Both the position numbers and the translations under genes were made by a program. The notes beneath the pieces are model-generated. The model was not told where the DNA came from, searched no databases, and saw only the letters and a list, made by a program, of their open reading frames with translations. A DNA stretch of 64,000 nt from Emiliania huxleyi CCMP1516 (lineage: Eukaryota > Haptophyta > Isochrysidales > Noelaerhabdaceae), in contig NW_005200170.1 in assembly GCF_000372725.1 (NCBI RefSeq), positions 673,389 to 737,388 on the forward strand, read 5' to 3'. Each line of letters opens with the position of its first letter. Position 1 is the first letter of the stretch. This document shows positions 43,594 through 52,731 of the stretch, in pieces.

Positions 43594-44130
43594 TCATGGA
43601 AGGTATTTTAAGGACAGTCACCCAGTCCGATGGAAGGTATTTTAAGGACAGTCACCCAGTCCGATGGAAGGTATTTTAACGTCAGTCACCCAGACGAATG
43701 GAAGGTATTTTAACGTCAGTCACCCAGACGAATGGAAGGTATTTTAACGTCAGTCACCCAGACGAATGGAAGGTATTTTAACGTCAGTCACCCAGACGAA
43801 TGGAAGGTATTTTAACGTCAGTCACCCAGACGAATGGAAGGTATTTTAACGTCAGTCACCCAGACGAATGGAAGGTATTTTAACGTCAGTCACCCAGACG
43901 AATGGAAGGTATTTTAAGGACGTCACCCAGTCCGCAACGAGAGCAACCAAAGGAGGCAATGGATTGCGTTCCCGGGCCCTGCGTGGTATTTTAACGCCGT
44001 CACCCAGGCGAGCATGGGCATGTAGTTCATGATGGTATTTTAACGCCGTCACCCAGGCGAGCATGGACAGGTAGCTCACGATGGTATTTTAACGCCGTCA
44101 CCCAGGCGAGCATGGACAGGTGGCTCACCC
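43594..44130 (+). repeat. Satellite with core GGTATTTTAA...GTCACCCAG
   Basis: About ten copies of a 34-bp unit (ATGGAAGGTATTTTAACGTC then AGTCACCCAGACGA) fill 43594-43930. After a 50-bp break come three copies of a 49-bp variant at about 43985-44130 (TGGTATTTTAACGCCGTCAC, CCAGGCGAGCATGG). The most homogeneous copies are central, as in an expanding array. Confidence 0.9.
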
Positions 44131-44998
44131 CAGGCGAACCGTTGAGTTCGAACCGGCGGCCACGTGATCGCACCAAGTTGATTGAGCGAACTTGTCGCTC
44201 TCTGATGCGATTACGTGCCCAGCCCTGTTGGATCGGCGTAGTCGGTCGTCGAGGGCGGGCTGAAGTCCGTCCGATGACCGGCGGCACTGCCGAAGACGTA
44301 GACGCTTCGGACCATTCCGGGTTCGAGGGGGACCCCATCATCGGGCGGCGTCCTGGGCCGGGAGATACGCGACTGATCTGAGCTGTTGGAGGCAGGGTAC
44401 CACCGGCGCGTCCCTGGCAGCTGGAAGTCCGAGCCCGTGGGTGACGGCGGCTCGTGCCCGGCGGCGAGGGCGGCGTCGTGTGCACTGAGAGCGTCGGCTG
44501 TGAGTCGACTTGCGAGAGCGTACGGCGCCTGGCCCCATGCCCTCCGGCTGGCTGTTGCCGACAGCAGTTAACACCTCCGCAGTTGCGTCGGTCGCGCCAC
44601 AGGTAGAGACGTTGAGCTCGACAAAGTCTTGGTAGTTGTTTCGGGCCATCAGTCCGACAGGAGAGGGCCAGCGGTCGCCTCCTCGAGCTGCCCATGCCTT
44701 CGCCGGTTTGGAGTATCGTCGCCGCCACCACCATGTGCGCCCAGGAAAAGGAGGGCTCCCCACTGAGGACGGTCTGCGGGGGGAGCCGAGTCGCACGGAA
44801 CGACCTCCTGATGGGATCGCCCCTCCTCGCTGAGGGCGATCTGCGGGAGGAAGGGCCCCACCTCTCCCCACTGAGGACGGTCTGCGGGGGAAGAGGTCCT
44901 GGATCGAACAAACCTTGCCTCCGCTCAGGACGGCTGACAAGGACGGCGACCACCGCATGGAGGTGTCCATTGATCCACTCGGGGGCTGGTCCCAAGGG
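44131..44998. other. Region with spaced 27-bp repeats, no assigned gene
   Basis: CCCCACTGAGGACGGTCTGC followed by GGGGG occurs at about 44758, 44868 and 45073, and a related CTGAGGGCGATCTGCGGG at 44831. Open minus-strand frames cover 44027-45081 but their content (PPQTVLSGE repeats) comes from these repeats. No tRNA could be folded from the GAGTTCGAACCGG region at 44144. Confidence 0.4.
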
Positions 44999-45766
44999 TC
45001 ACAGCTCAGGCCGAGCGGCCGCCGGTGCGACGACGAGGTCCTCCCGCCACGGGCTCCGGCGGGGCCCTCGCCGCTCCCCACTGAGGACGGTCTGCGGGGG
45101 GAGAGGCCGGCGAGGCGCTCGAGGTGGATGCCGTACAGGTTGCCCGGGTTTGGCGCGGAGCCAGGCCGCGATGGCGTGCCCGAGCTGGATGCCGTACAGG
45201 TTGCCCGGGTTTGGCGCGGAGCCGGCCGTGGTGGCGCGCCCGAGCGTCTGTTGAGAACAGGCGATGTAAGTTAGCAGCAAGTGGCTGAGTTTAGTTAGGT
45301 TGAATTTCGTGCGGGCAGGGCTGGGCAAGCGCTGTACTAGTCCGTCGGCGTCGACGGCGCCGCCGCGCCGGCTCGCTGTGCGTCGGAACGCATCCTCATC
45401 CACGTGCACCGTGCTGAAAACGCCGAGGTCGGACAAGGCACCGAGGATGCGGCGCCAAGCCGCGGCCAATACGGCCAGCCGCAAGACGCTGAGCCTGTCA
45501 AAGTGGGTGGCCACAGCGGGCTCGGGCTCACTGAAGGGGAGCAGCGCACTGATGGCGACCCACTGCGGAATCTGGACCCACGACGGTTGCATCCCCGGAG
45601 GAGGAGGGGGCAGATTGAGGAAGGCCGGATTGCCCACCACAGACCACGGAATGAAGCGCAGGGTAGAGCCTACCACTGTTGAGTCGACGGGTATCACCAG
45701 TGGCTTTGCGGGATCGGGGTGCTGCTCGGCCGGAATGCTGAGCTCGGCGGCAGTGAGGTCTGGCAT
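44999..45766 (-). CDS. Hypothetical protein of unknown family
   Basis: ATG at 45764-45766 opens 255 codons: MPDLTAAELSIPAEQHPDPA, STVVGSTLRFIPWSVVGNPA, PSWVQIPQWVAISALLPFSE, RLAVLAAAWRRILGALSDLG and LTKLSHLLLTYIACSQQTLG. The first 180 residues look like a real protein, which I do not recognise. The last 70 run into a 60-bp tandem duplication (45126-45235, GGATGCCGTACAGGTTGCCC twice) and the 27-bp repeats, so the true end or a splice site is probably near 45250. It could belong to a mobile element. Confidence 0.4.
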   Translation of the reverse strand: MPDLTAAELSIPAEQHPDPAKPLVIPVDSTVVGSTLRFIPWSVVGNPAFLNLPPPPPGMQPSWVQIPQWVAISALLPFSEPEPAVATHFDRLSVLRLAVLAAAWRRILGALSDLGVFSTVHVDEDAFRRTASRRGGAVDADGLVQRLPSPARTKFNLTKLSHLLLTYIACSQQTLGRATTAGSAPNPGNLYGIQLGHAIAAWLRAKPGQPVRHPPRAPRRPLPPQTVLSGERRGPRRSPWREDLVVAPAAARPEL

Positions 45767-46227
45767 CGCAGCGCCGGTCGTCTCGTCGAGGGCTACCTCT
45801 CGACTCTACTCCCGTGTCACAACAACGAGGCACGAGAGCGTGCACGACAGAGCGACGGCGCAGCGTACCGCCGTCCAGCTAAAAAGCGGCGGCCGACGGT
45901 TGCTGCGCAAAGTGATCAGTTCTAAAATAGGTGCCGGGGCCCAACGGATAGATGAATCCGGGGCACCCTCCGCTCGAATCCCTGGCCGGGGGTTCGAGGT
46001 GGCCCCCACCCTGGGGCCTCCCATCAAAGGGACTGCGGCAGAAGACGCCCAATCTTGCACAAGTGCAAGAACCATACCTTTGAGGCGTGGAAGGACTAAA
46101 TTCTTGCAGGGTTTCTTCATTTGCTGGCTGGCTAAGGTACCTATTTTTCTTCATTTGCTGGCCTCAGGTGTGAAGGCACAGTCGAGTTCAGCCCGCGCCT
46201 GCACGGCCCCCAGCGGTGAACGTGCGT
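45767..46227. other. 5' flank of the GMPPA-like gene
   Basis: No gene. CTTCATTTGCTGGC occurs twice (46116 and 46148). No promoter motif recognised. Confidence 0.4.
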
Positions 46228-49200
46228 ATGAAAGCTGTGCTGCTCATCGGAAACTTCTCGGGCAGCCTCCGGCCGCTGACGCTGTCGCAGCCGCTTCCGC
46301 TCCTCCGCTTTTGCAACCGCTCGCTCATCTTTCACCAGCTCCAGGCGCTGAAGGATGCCGGCATCTCGCAAGTCGTCATCTGCCACCCGAACAAGGAGGC
46401 GCGTCCCGCACAGCGCCGCCGGTGCCCGGCGGGCGGCGTCCACCCTCCCCCTCGCCGGTCACGGCGCCGCGCGGTCGGCGCAGGTGCCGGCCGACTGGAC
46501 AGCGGCCATCGAGCAGCTGAGCGGCGAGCTGGGGCTCAAGCTCGTCTGCTCGCAAGAGACCGAACCGGCGGGCACCGCCGGCGCGCTCAAGCACGCGGAG
46601 GCGAGTTCGTCGCCGCCCGGCGGCACCAGCCGGCGAGGCGCCCAGTGCCAATCTACTCTTCTCGCGGTTCGTACTCCTGTAGGCGCTCGTCACCGACGAC
46701 GGCACCAACGACGCGCCCTTCATCGTCGTGAACGCCGACGTGCTCTGCTCGTACCCGCTGCGCGACCTCCTGCTCGCCCACCTCAAGCGCGGCCGCGAGG
46801 GCCACGAGGGCGACCCTTCTCGGAGCCTTCTCGGAGCCTTCTCGGAGCCTTCTAGGCACGGCCGCGAGGGGACGCTGCTGACGACCCGCTCAGAGGAGCC
46901 GTCCGAGTACGGCGTGGTGGTGGTGGACGAGAGGACGGGAGGCGTCACACCCACTTCGTGGACCGTACTGGCGCAAGACCTTTCCTAGACCTTTCCTGGA
47001 ACCTTCCTGCAGGCATCACCCACTTTGTGGACCGGCCAGAGACGTTTGTGTCCGACCGCATCAACTGCGGCGCACTTGCTAGACACTTCCGACACCTCCT
47101 AGACACCTCCTTTGTGTCAGACCGCATCGACTGCGGCGCCTGCGCCTTCTCGCCCGCCATGTTCGAGGAGAGGGGGGGAGTGCAGCTACTATGCGTCTAT
47201 CTCTTCTCGCATATCTCGCCATATCTCCCCATATCTCCCCATATCTCCCCCACATCTAGGCGTCTATGTCTTCTCGCCCGCCATCTTCGAGCGCATCCGC
47301 GCGAGCTCGCGCGTCTCGATGAACGAGCTGCTGCCCGCGATGGCCAAGGTGGAGGAAGCGCACACGCACGCGCGCGCATGCACGCACGCACGCACGCACG
47401 CACGCACATCACCGCTCACCCACGCGCACCGGGCCTTGCACTTTGAACGCCATGGGGCTCCTGTCGTCTAGACGTGGAGTCGCGAGGGGTCGCCCGGCCC
47501 CTTGCCCCGCCACCTTGGTGTATGTGGAGAGGCTGACTCTGCCTCACCTTGCCTCACCCTGCCTCAACCTTGCCTTAGGCGGGGTAATCTCCCCATATCC
47601 CCCCATATCTCCCCCATATCTCCCCCATACCTTCCCCATATCTCCCCTCACTTTGCCCCCCGCCTTAGGCCGAGCAGCTCAACTCGATGCTGCTCTCGGG
47701 GTACTGGGCCAAGCTCACCTCGACCCTTCTAGGAGCCTTCTCGGAACCTTCTGGGAGCCTTCTAGGTACTGGGTCAAGCTCACCTCGACCCGCTCGTACA
47801 TGGGCGCCGTCGCGTCGCACCTGGAGATCGCGCGCTACCTGGCGCCCGCCGCCCGGCCAGACACCTCCTCCCACCACGCCCCACACACCTCCTCGACCCG
47901 TCCCACGCTTGCCAGACGCTTGCTAGACCCCGCCCCACACACCTCCTCGACCCGTCCCACGCTTGCCAGACGCTTGCTAGACCCCGCCGCGCGCCGCCAG
48001 ACGCCCGCCCTCGCGAGTCGACGGCGGACGTCACTGTCACCCCATCTCTCCCCCATATCTCCCCAGATCTCCCCCATATCTCCCCCATATCTCCCCATAT
48101 CTCCCCCATATCTCCCCCAGATCTCCCCAGATCTCCCCCATATCTCCCCATATCTCCCCCATATCTCCCCAGGCGCCCGCCTCGCTCGCCGAGTCGACGC
48201 CGGACTTCACTGTCACCGGGAACGTGATCCTAGAAGCGGAGTACGTGTTCCTGTATCCCAACTCGCCCTCGAGAGCGCAACGTCTTCCACTGCATTCGAT
48301 CGCCTTCGGCCGCATTCACCTGCACTCACCGCCTCCGCCTCTCTCGTCTTCACGCGGTGCTCTGAAGACGCTGCACAGTCCCGTCTCCCCGCCCCCGAGG
48401 CTGACGCATTCGGCACGTAGGCTGCCCATATCTCCCCATATCTCCCCATATCTCCCCATATCTCCCGCCCCGAGGCTGGCGTGTTCAGCACGTAGGAACG
48501 TGATGGTCCATCCGTCCGCAACCATCGGCAAGGTAACCCTAACCCTACCCCTACCCCTACCCCTAACCCTCCCTACCCCTAACCCTCCCTACCCCTACCC
48601 CTAACCCTAACCCTAACCCTAACCCTAACCCGAACCCTAACCCTAACCCTAACCGCAACCATCGGCAAGGGGTGCGTCGTCGGGCCGGCGGTCGTGATTG
48701 GCCCAAACTGCCGCGTGGCCGAGGGGGTGAGGCTCGCGCCCTGTAGATGTGCGGCCACCTCCTCACTCCTCCGCGTACTCGCCCGTCCTCGCATCGCGCC
48801 GTGCGCCGTTCCATATCCCCCACATCTCCCCCACATCCCCCCACATCTCCCCCATATCTCCCCATATCTCCCCGTACTCGCACCGTGCGCCGTCCCACGC
48901 CGTGCGGGTTCACGCGACCCGCCAAGAGCCATCCCCTACCCCACGCGCCGTTCTCCCTCCTTCTAGATGTCGAGTCGCGAGGGTCGCCCGGCCCCGCGCC
49001 CCACCACCCTTGTGTGTGTGGAGAAGTGTACCTGACCTTCCCTTCCCGTAGGCTCGAGTCGTGCACGCTGCTCGAGGGCGCCGCCGTCGCATCGCACGCC
49101 ATCATCCGCGAGTCTGTCCTCGGCCTCGGCTCCTCCATCGGCCGCTGGTGTTTCGTCAACGGGTCAGTCCTCGGCGAGGCTGTCGAGGTGAGACACACGC

Positions 49201-49472
49201 ACACGCACCCACGCGCACACGCACGCACGCACGCACACGCACACGCACACGCACACGCACACGCACACGCACACGCACACGCACACGCACACGCACACGC
49301 ACACACACGCCGCCCTCTCCCGGCAGCTCTCCCCCCCCCTTGTGTGCCCGGAGACGTTTCCCGGACCCTTCCTCCCCTCGAGGTGTGCGAGGCGCTGCTG
49401 CTCAATGGCGCGACGGTGCTGCCGCAGAAGCAGCTGGAGCGGAATATCCGCAGCCCCGAGATTGTCATCTGA
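46228..49472 (+). CDS. GMPPA: GDP-mannose pyrophosphorylase alpha-like protein (13 exons)
   Basis: Exons: 46228-46398, 46484-46600, 46683-46786, 46856-46941, 47013-47135, 47260-47357, 47669-47700, 47766-47841, 48173-48219, 48496-48532, 48670-48731, 49052-49187 and 49383-49472. They sum to 393 codons exactly. It begins MKAVLLIGNFSGSLRPLTLS and includes GLKLVCSQETEPAGTAGALK, APFIVVNADVLCSYPLRDLL, EPSEYGVVVVDERTGGITHF, VDRPETFVSDRI, VYVFSPAIFERI, then left-handed beta-helix turns (HPSATIGKGCVVGPAVVIGP, SVLGLGSSIGRWCFVNGS) and the end ATVLPQKQLERNIRSPEIVI. GMPP makes GDP-mannose for glycan synthesis. Here GGxGTRLRPL is GNFSGSLRPL and the usual PKP is PLP, so catalytic residues are missing, as in the regulatory alpha subunit. 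47048-47113 is a 66-bp in-frame, stop-free duplication that may be protein or an unspliced intron. Nearly all introns begin with a copy of the next exon; the exon 9-10 junction looks like GA-AG. Confidence 0.85.
47408..47530 (+). repeat. Family A dispersed repeat inside a GMPPA intron
   Basis: CCCACGCGCACCGGGCCTTG, CACTTTGAACGCC, CTCCTGTCGTCTAGACGTGG and CCCCTTGCCCCGCCACC match the copies at 24040-24172 and 53462-53585. It lies wholly inside the intron 47358-47668, after a CACG microsatellite and before an ATATCTCCCC array. Confidence 0.75.
48516..48670 (+). repeat. Interstitial telomeric array (CCCTAA)n forming an intron
   Basis: 48534-48652 is CCCTAA/CCCTA-type telomeric repeat with some CCCTAC variants. 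It is flanked by the exact 18-bp duplication ccgcaaccatcggcaagg (48516-48533 and 48653-48670). It fills a GT-AG intron of the GMPPA-like gene: the donor AAG|GTAACC uses the first telomeric bases, and the acceptor AAG|GGG lies in the second copy of the duplicated exon end. The spliced protein reads SATIGK|GCVVGP, as the family requires. Confidence 0.9.
48962..49051 (+). repeat. Family A dispersed repeat at the 3' end of a GMPPA intron
   Basis: GATGTCGAGTCGCGAGGGTC, CCCACCACCC and GTGTGGAGAAGTGTACCTGA match the 3' two-thirds of the family. The repeat's end is the intron's acceptor (CCCGTAG|GCTCGAG). Confidence 0.7.
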
Positions 49473-49541
49473 GGGCCCCGAGATTGTCATCTGAGGGCCC
49501 CGAGATTGTCATCTGAGGGCCCCGAGATTGTCATCTGAGGG
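49455..49541 (+). repeat. Stop-codon region tandemly repeated four times
   Basis: CCCCGAGATTGTCATCTGAG with a 23-bp period occurs four times, starting with the last codons and stop of the GMPPA-like gene (PEIVI, TGA). The first copy is the coding one; the rest extend the 3' UTR. Confidence 0.85.
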
Positions 49542-49928
49542 TGGCGCGGCGGCTGCGTGCTCGTGAGGGCGGCTTGGGCGGTCCGCGCCGTGCGTGAGTA
49601 GTTTTGAGAACGCACAGTCACACGCACCACGTCTCGTACAACGTGCGAGAGTTGCGGAGAGTTGCGTGTGCTCCCAATAGGAATTGGGAGCGGCAGTTGT
49701 GCCAACTGACAACTCTCGCGCAGTCGCACGGTGCGATTTGTGATGAGCCTAGAGATCCCCCCGGCCGGGTCAATCTCCAAACTCCAAACTGGAAAAATGG
49801 TTTCAAAAAGAATTCTTAAGATACAAGTCTCTCTCACAGCACACTGGCACGACAAGGGCGCAGACTGGCGCGGACTGGCACACACACAGGCTCACCAAAA
49901 AGAATTCTATGCGGCACGCCTTCGGCCG
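49473..49928. other. 5' flank of Kelch gene 1
   Basis: After the tandem stop repeats there is AT-richer sequence. AGAATTCTTAAGATAC and then CACGACAAGGGCGCAGACTG, GCGCGGACTGGCAC (49849-49885) resemble 51438-51472 upstream of Kelch gene 2, and the repeat near 24745-24775 in inverse orientation. An in-frame extension to 49731 exists but is not conserved in the second Kelch gene. Confidence 0.4.
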
Positions 49929-51068
49929 ATGGCCTCCCACCGCATCGGCGCCCGCGTCGCGGGCCTCTCGCCCGCGCAGCTGTGCGCCATCATCGAGGCG
50001 CAGGCGGGCGCGAGCGACGCCGCGCTGCGCGTGGCGGAGGAGCACGCCGCACGGCTCGTGGAGCAGCCCGAGTGGGTGCTCTCCGAGGTCCTCCTCTCGC
50101 CGGACCTCGCCCCGCACATCCTCGCCCAGCTGCCGACCAAGGCGCACGCCGTCAAGGGGACGTGCCGCGCGTGGCGCCGCGGCTGGAAGGAGACGCTGAA
50201 GAAGCGCGAGAGGCCGCGCATGCTCGTGATCGGCGGCTACGGCGACGGGGGCAGTAACATCAACTCGCTGGAGCGGTACGACCCGTCAACGAACGCGTGG
50301 GAGGAGGAGGCTGTGGCGCCGATGCCGACGGCACGAAAGTATGTCCGCACGGCGGTGCTCGATGGCAAGTTCTACGCGGCGGGCGGCGAGAGTGAGGCTG
50401 ACTACGCAGCTTCCAACCTTTTGGAGCGGTACGACTTGGCTACGAATGTGTGGGAGGAGGTGGCGCCGATGGCGACGCCACACGAGAATCACGCCGTGGC
50501 GGTGCTCGACGGCAAGCTGTACGCTGTGGGAGGCTTCAACGCCGGCTACCTCAGCTCGGTGGAGCGGTACGATCCCGCGACGAACACGTGGGAGGCGGCT
50601 GCGCCGATGGCGGAGGCTCGGCAGGCTCACGCCATGGCGGTGCTCGACGGCAAGCTGTACGCTGTGGGAGGCTCCACCAACGATGTCCTCAGCTCGGTGG
50701 AGCGGTACGACCCGGCGACAAACGCGTGGGAGGCGGTGGCGCCGATGACGACAGCGCGGGACTCCCACGGCATGGCGGTGCTCGACGGCAAGCTGTACGC
50801 TGTGGGCGGCTTCTGTGATGACGGCGGCCATCTCAGCTCGGTGGAGCGGTACGACCCCGCTACGAACGCGTGGGAGGCGGTGGCGCCGATGGCAGAGCCG
50901 CGGGAGACTCATGCCGTGGCGGTGCTCGACGGCAAGCTGTATGCTGTGGGCGGGTACGGCGGTGGCCGCCTCAGCTCGGTGGAGCGGTACGATCCCGCGA
51001 CGAATGCGTGGGAGGCGGCTGCGCCGTTGACGACGGCACGATCTTTTCATGGCATCACCGTGGCGTAG
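49929..51068 (+). CDS. Kelch-repeat protein with F-box-like N-terminus (gene 1)
   Basis: Single exon, 379 residues. ATG at 49929 was chosen because MASHRIGARVAGLSPAQLC also begins the paralogue at 51564. A helical start (EHAARLVEQPEWVLSEVLLS) leads into an F-box-like stretch (PDLAPHILAQLPTKAHAVKG, TCRAWRRGW). About six Kelch repeats of the form ERYDPATNAWEAVAPM...AVLDGKLYAVGG follow and would form a beta-propeller. Likely role by family: substrate binding for a ubiquitin ligase; the target is unknown. The repeats are nearly identical to each other, suggesting recent homogenisation. Forms a tandem pair with the next gene. Confidence 0.85.
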   Translation: MASHRIGARVAGLSPAQLCAIIEAQAGASDAALRVAEEHAARLVEQPEWVLSEVLLSPDLAPHILAQLPTKAHAVKGTCRAWRRGWKETLKKRERPRMLVIGGYGDGGSNINSLERYDPSTNAWEEEAVAPMPTARKYVRTAVLDGKFYAAGGESEADYAASNLLERYDLATNVWEEVAPMATPHENHAVAVLDGKLYAVGGFNAGYLSSVERYDPATNTWEAAAPMAEARQAHAMAVLDGKLYAVGGSTNDVLSSVERYDPATNAWEAVAPMTTARDSHGMAVLDGKLYAVGGFCDDGGHLSSVERYDPATNAWEAVAPMAEPRETHAVAVLDGKLYAVGGYGGGRLSSVERYDPATNAWEAAAPLTTARSFHGITVA

Positions 51069-51563
51069 GGTTGTCTGGAGGGTGGAGAGGCAATTTGAAG
51101 CTGTGTCTCGCTGCAGCTCGCGGCGGCGGATGAGGTCGCCACGGCGCCGGAGGACGCTGCCGTCGCCTAGACTCCCTTGCGTGTGCCTCCCCGTGTTTCT
51201 AGCCTGGCGTCGGGGCAAGACCCTTCTGTGCCCCGTCGTGCCCCGTCCTGTGCCCCAGAGTTCATTTTTATCTTGGTGAAGCTGTGCCGGTGCGCCAGCG
51301 CGGCTGGATTTCCTTTTTTGGGACCGAAGAGAAGAAAAGGCTGCCGGCTCGGACTGTTAGGTGTTAGAGAGAAGAAAGTGAAACTTAAAAATTGGAGAAA
51401 AGAGTGCGGGAAGAAAGAAATGAATTTTACTCCCTCGCACGACACTGGGCACGGGACTGGCGCGCACTGGCACAATCAATGGAACACCCAGAGGTAGGTA
51501 GGTACCCAGAGTCGTGCAAAGAAAAAGAAATCGCGGACTGCTCTCCGCCTCCGCCTTCGGCCG
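51069..51563. other. Interval between the Kelch genes
   Basis: Includes poly-A-rich sequence (51340-51420) and CACGACACTGGGCACGGGAC, TGGCGCGCACTGGCAC at 51438-51472, a motif shared with the other Kelch gene's leader and with 24745-24775. No gene. Confidence 0.4.
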
Positions 51564-52731
51564 ATGGCCTCCCACCGCATCGGCGCCCGCGTCGCGGGCC
51601 TCTCGCCCGCGCAGCTGTGCGCCATCATCGAGGCGCAGGCGGGCGCGAGCGACGCCGCGCTGCGCGTGGCGGAGGAGCACGCCGCACGGCTCGTGGAGCA
51701 GCCCGAGTGGGTGCTCTCCGAGGTCCTCCTCTCGCCGGACCTCGCCCCGCACATCCTCGCCCAGCTGCCGACCAAGGCGCACGCCGTCAAGGGGACGTGC
51801 CGCGTGTGGCGCCGCGGCTGGAAGGAGACGCTGGCGAGGCGCGAGAGGCCGCGCCTGCTCGTGATCGGCGGCGAAGCCCACGATGGCGAGTTCCTCAGCT
51901 CGGTGGAGCGGTACGACCCCTCAACGAACGCGTGGGAGGAGGAGGCGATGGCGCCGATGCTGACGGCACGAAGCTATGTCGGCATGGCGGTGCTCGATGG
52001 CAAGTTCTACGCGGCGGGCGGCGAGATTGTGGCTGACGGCGCAACTTCCAATGGTGGAGCGGTACGACTTTGAAACGAAATCGTGGGAGGCGATGGCGCC
52101 GATGGCGACAGCGCGGGACTACCACGCCGTGGCGGTGCTCGACGGCAAGCTTTATGCGTTGGGCGGCTTCAACAATGAGTTCCTCAGCTCGGCGGAGCGA
52201 TACGATCCTGTGACGAATGCGTGGGAGGCGGTGGTGCCGATGGCGACGGCGCGGATTAATCACGCCACGGCGGTGCTGGACGGCAAGCTGTACGCCGTGG
52301 GAGGCTACAACGACGACGACGGCTACCTCAGCTCGGTGGAGCGGTACGATCCGGCGACGAACGCGTGGGAGGAGGTGGCGCCGATGGCGGTGGCCCGGTA
52401 TTTTCACGCCGTGGCGGTGCTCGACGGCAAGCTGTATGCTGTGGGCGGGTACGACGGCGGCCCCCTTAGCTCTTTCGAGCGGTACGACCCGGGGACGGAT
52501 GCGTGGGAGCCTGTGGTGCCGCTGACGCTGGCTCGCTTCGGGGCCGGGGTGGCGGTGCTGGAAGGCAAGCTGTACGCCATGGGCGGCAGGGTCGAGGAGG
52601 ACGACGAGGCTGAGGTCGAAAGGCCGGCTCACTCGGTGGAGCGGTTCGTCTTCGACCCGGCCTCGAACGCCTGGGAGGAGGTGGCGCAGATGGCGACGGC
52701 GCGGGCCTTTCCTTTCGCGCTCCTGATGTAG
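51564..52731 (+). CDS. Kelch-repeat protein (gene 2), one frame change
   Basis: Its first 290 bp are almost identical to Kelch gene 1. It continues ERYDPSTNAWEEEAMAPM and VLDGKFYAAGGEIVADGATS; near 52050 the frame shifts. Compared with gene 1 two bases are missing in the sequence after TTCCAA. It resumes MVERYDFETKSWEAMAPMAT and five more Kelch repeats to a stop at 52729-52731. The last repeat is diverged and carries an acidic insertion (GGRVEEDDEAEVERPAHS). As the domain structure is otherwise intact, a recent mutation or an assembly indel is likely. Confidence 0.75.

Noticed and set aside
43594-44130. CRISPR-like array
   Set aside because: Units are directly tandem without unique spacers, and the genome is eukaryotic.
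44120-44230. Possible tRNA around GAGTTCGAACCGG
   Set aside because: The T-loop-like motif has no pairing T stem, and no acceptor or anticodon arm could be formed on either strand.
45929-46010. Possible tRNA around GGGTTCGAGG / CTCGAATCCC
   Set aside because: No cloverleaf with consistent stems; the two motifs only pair partly with each other.
48534-48652. True chromosome end at the telomeric repeat
   Set aside because: Coding exons of the same gene continue in frame on both sides and an 18-bp duplication flanks the array, so it is interstitial.
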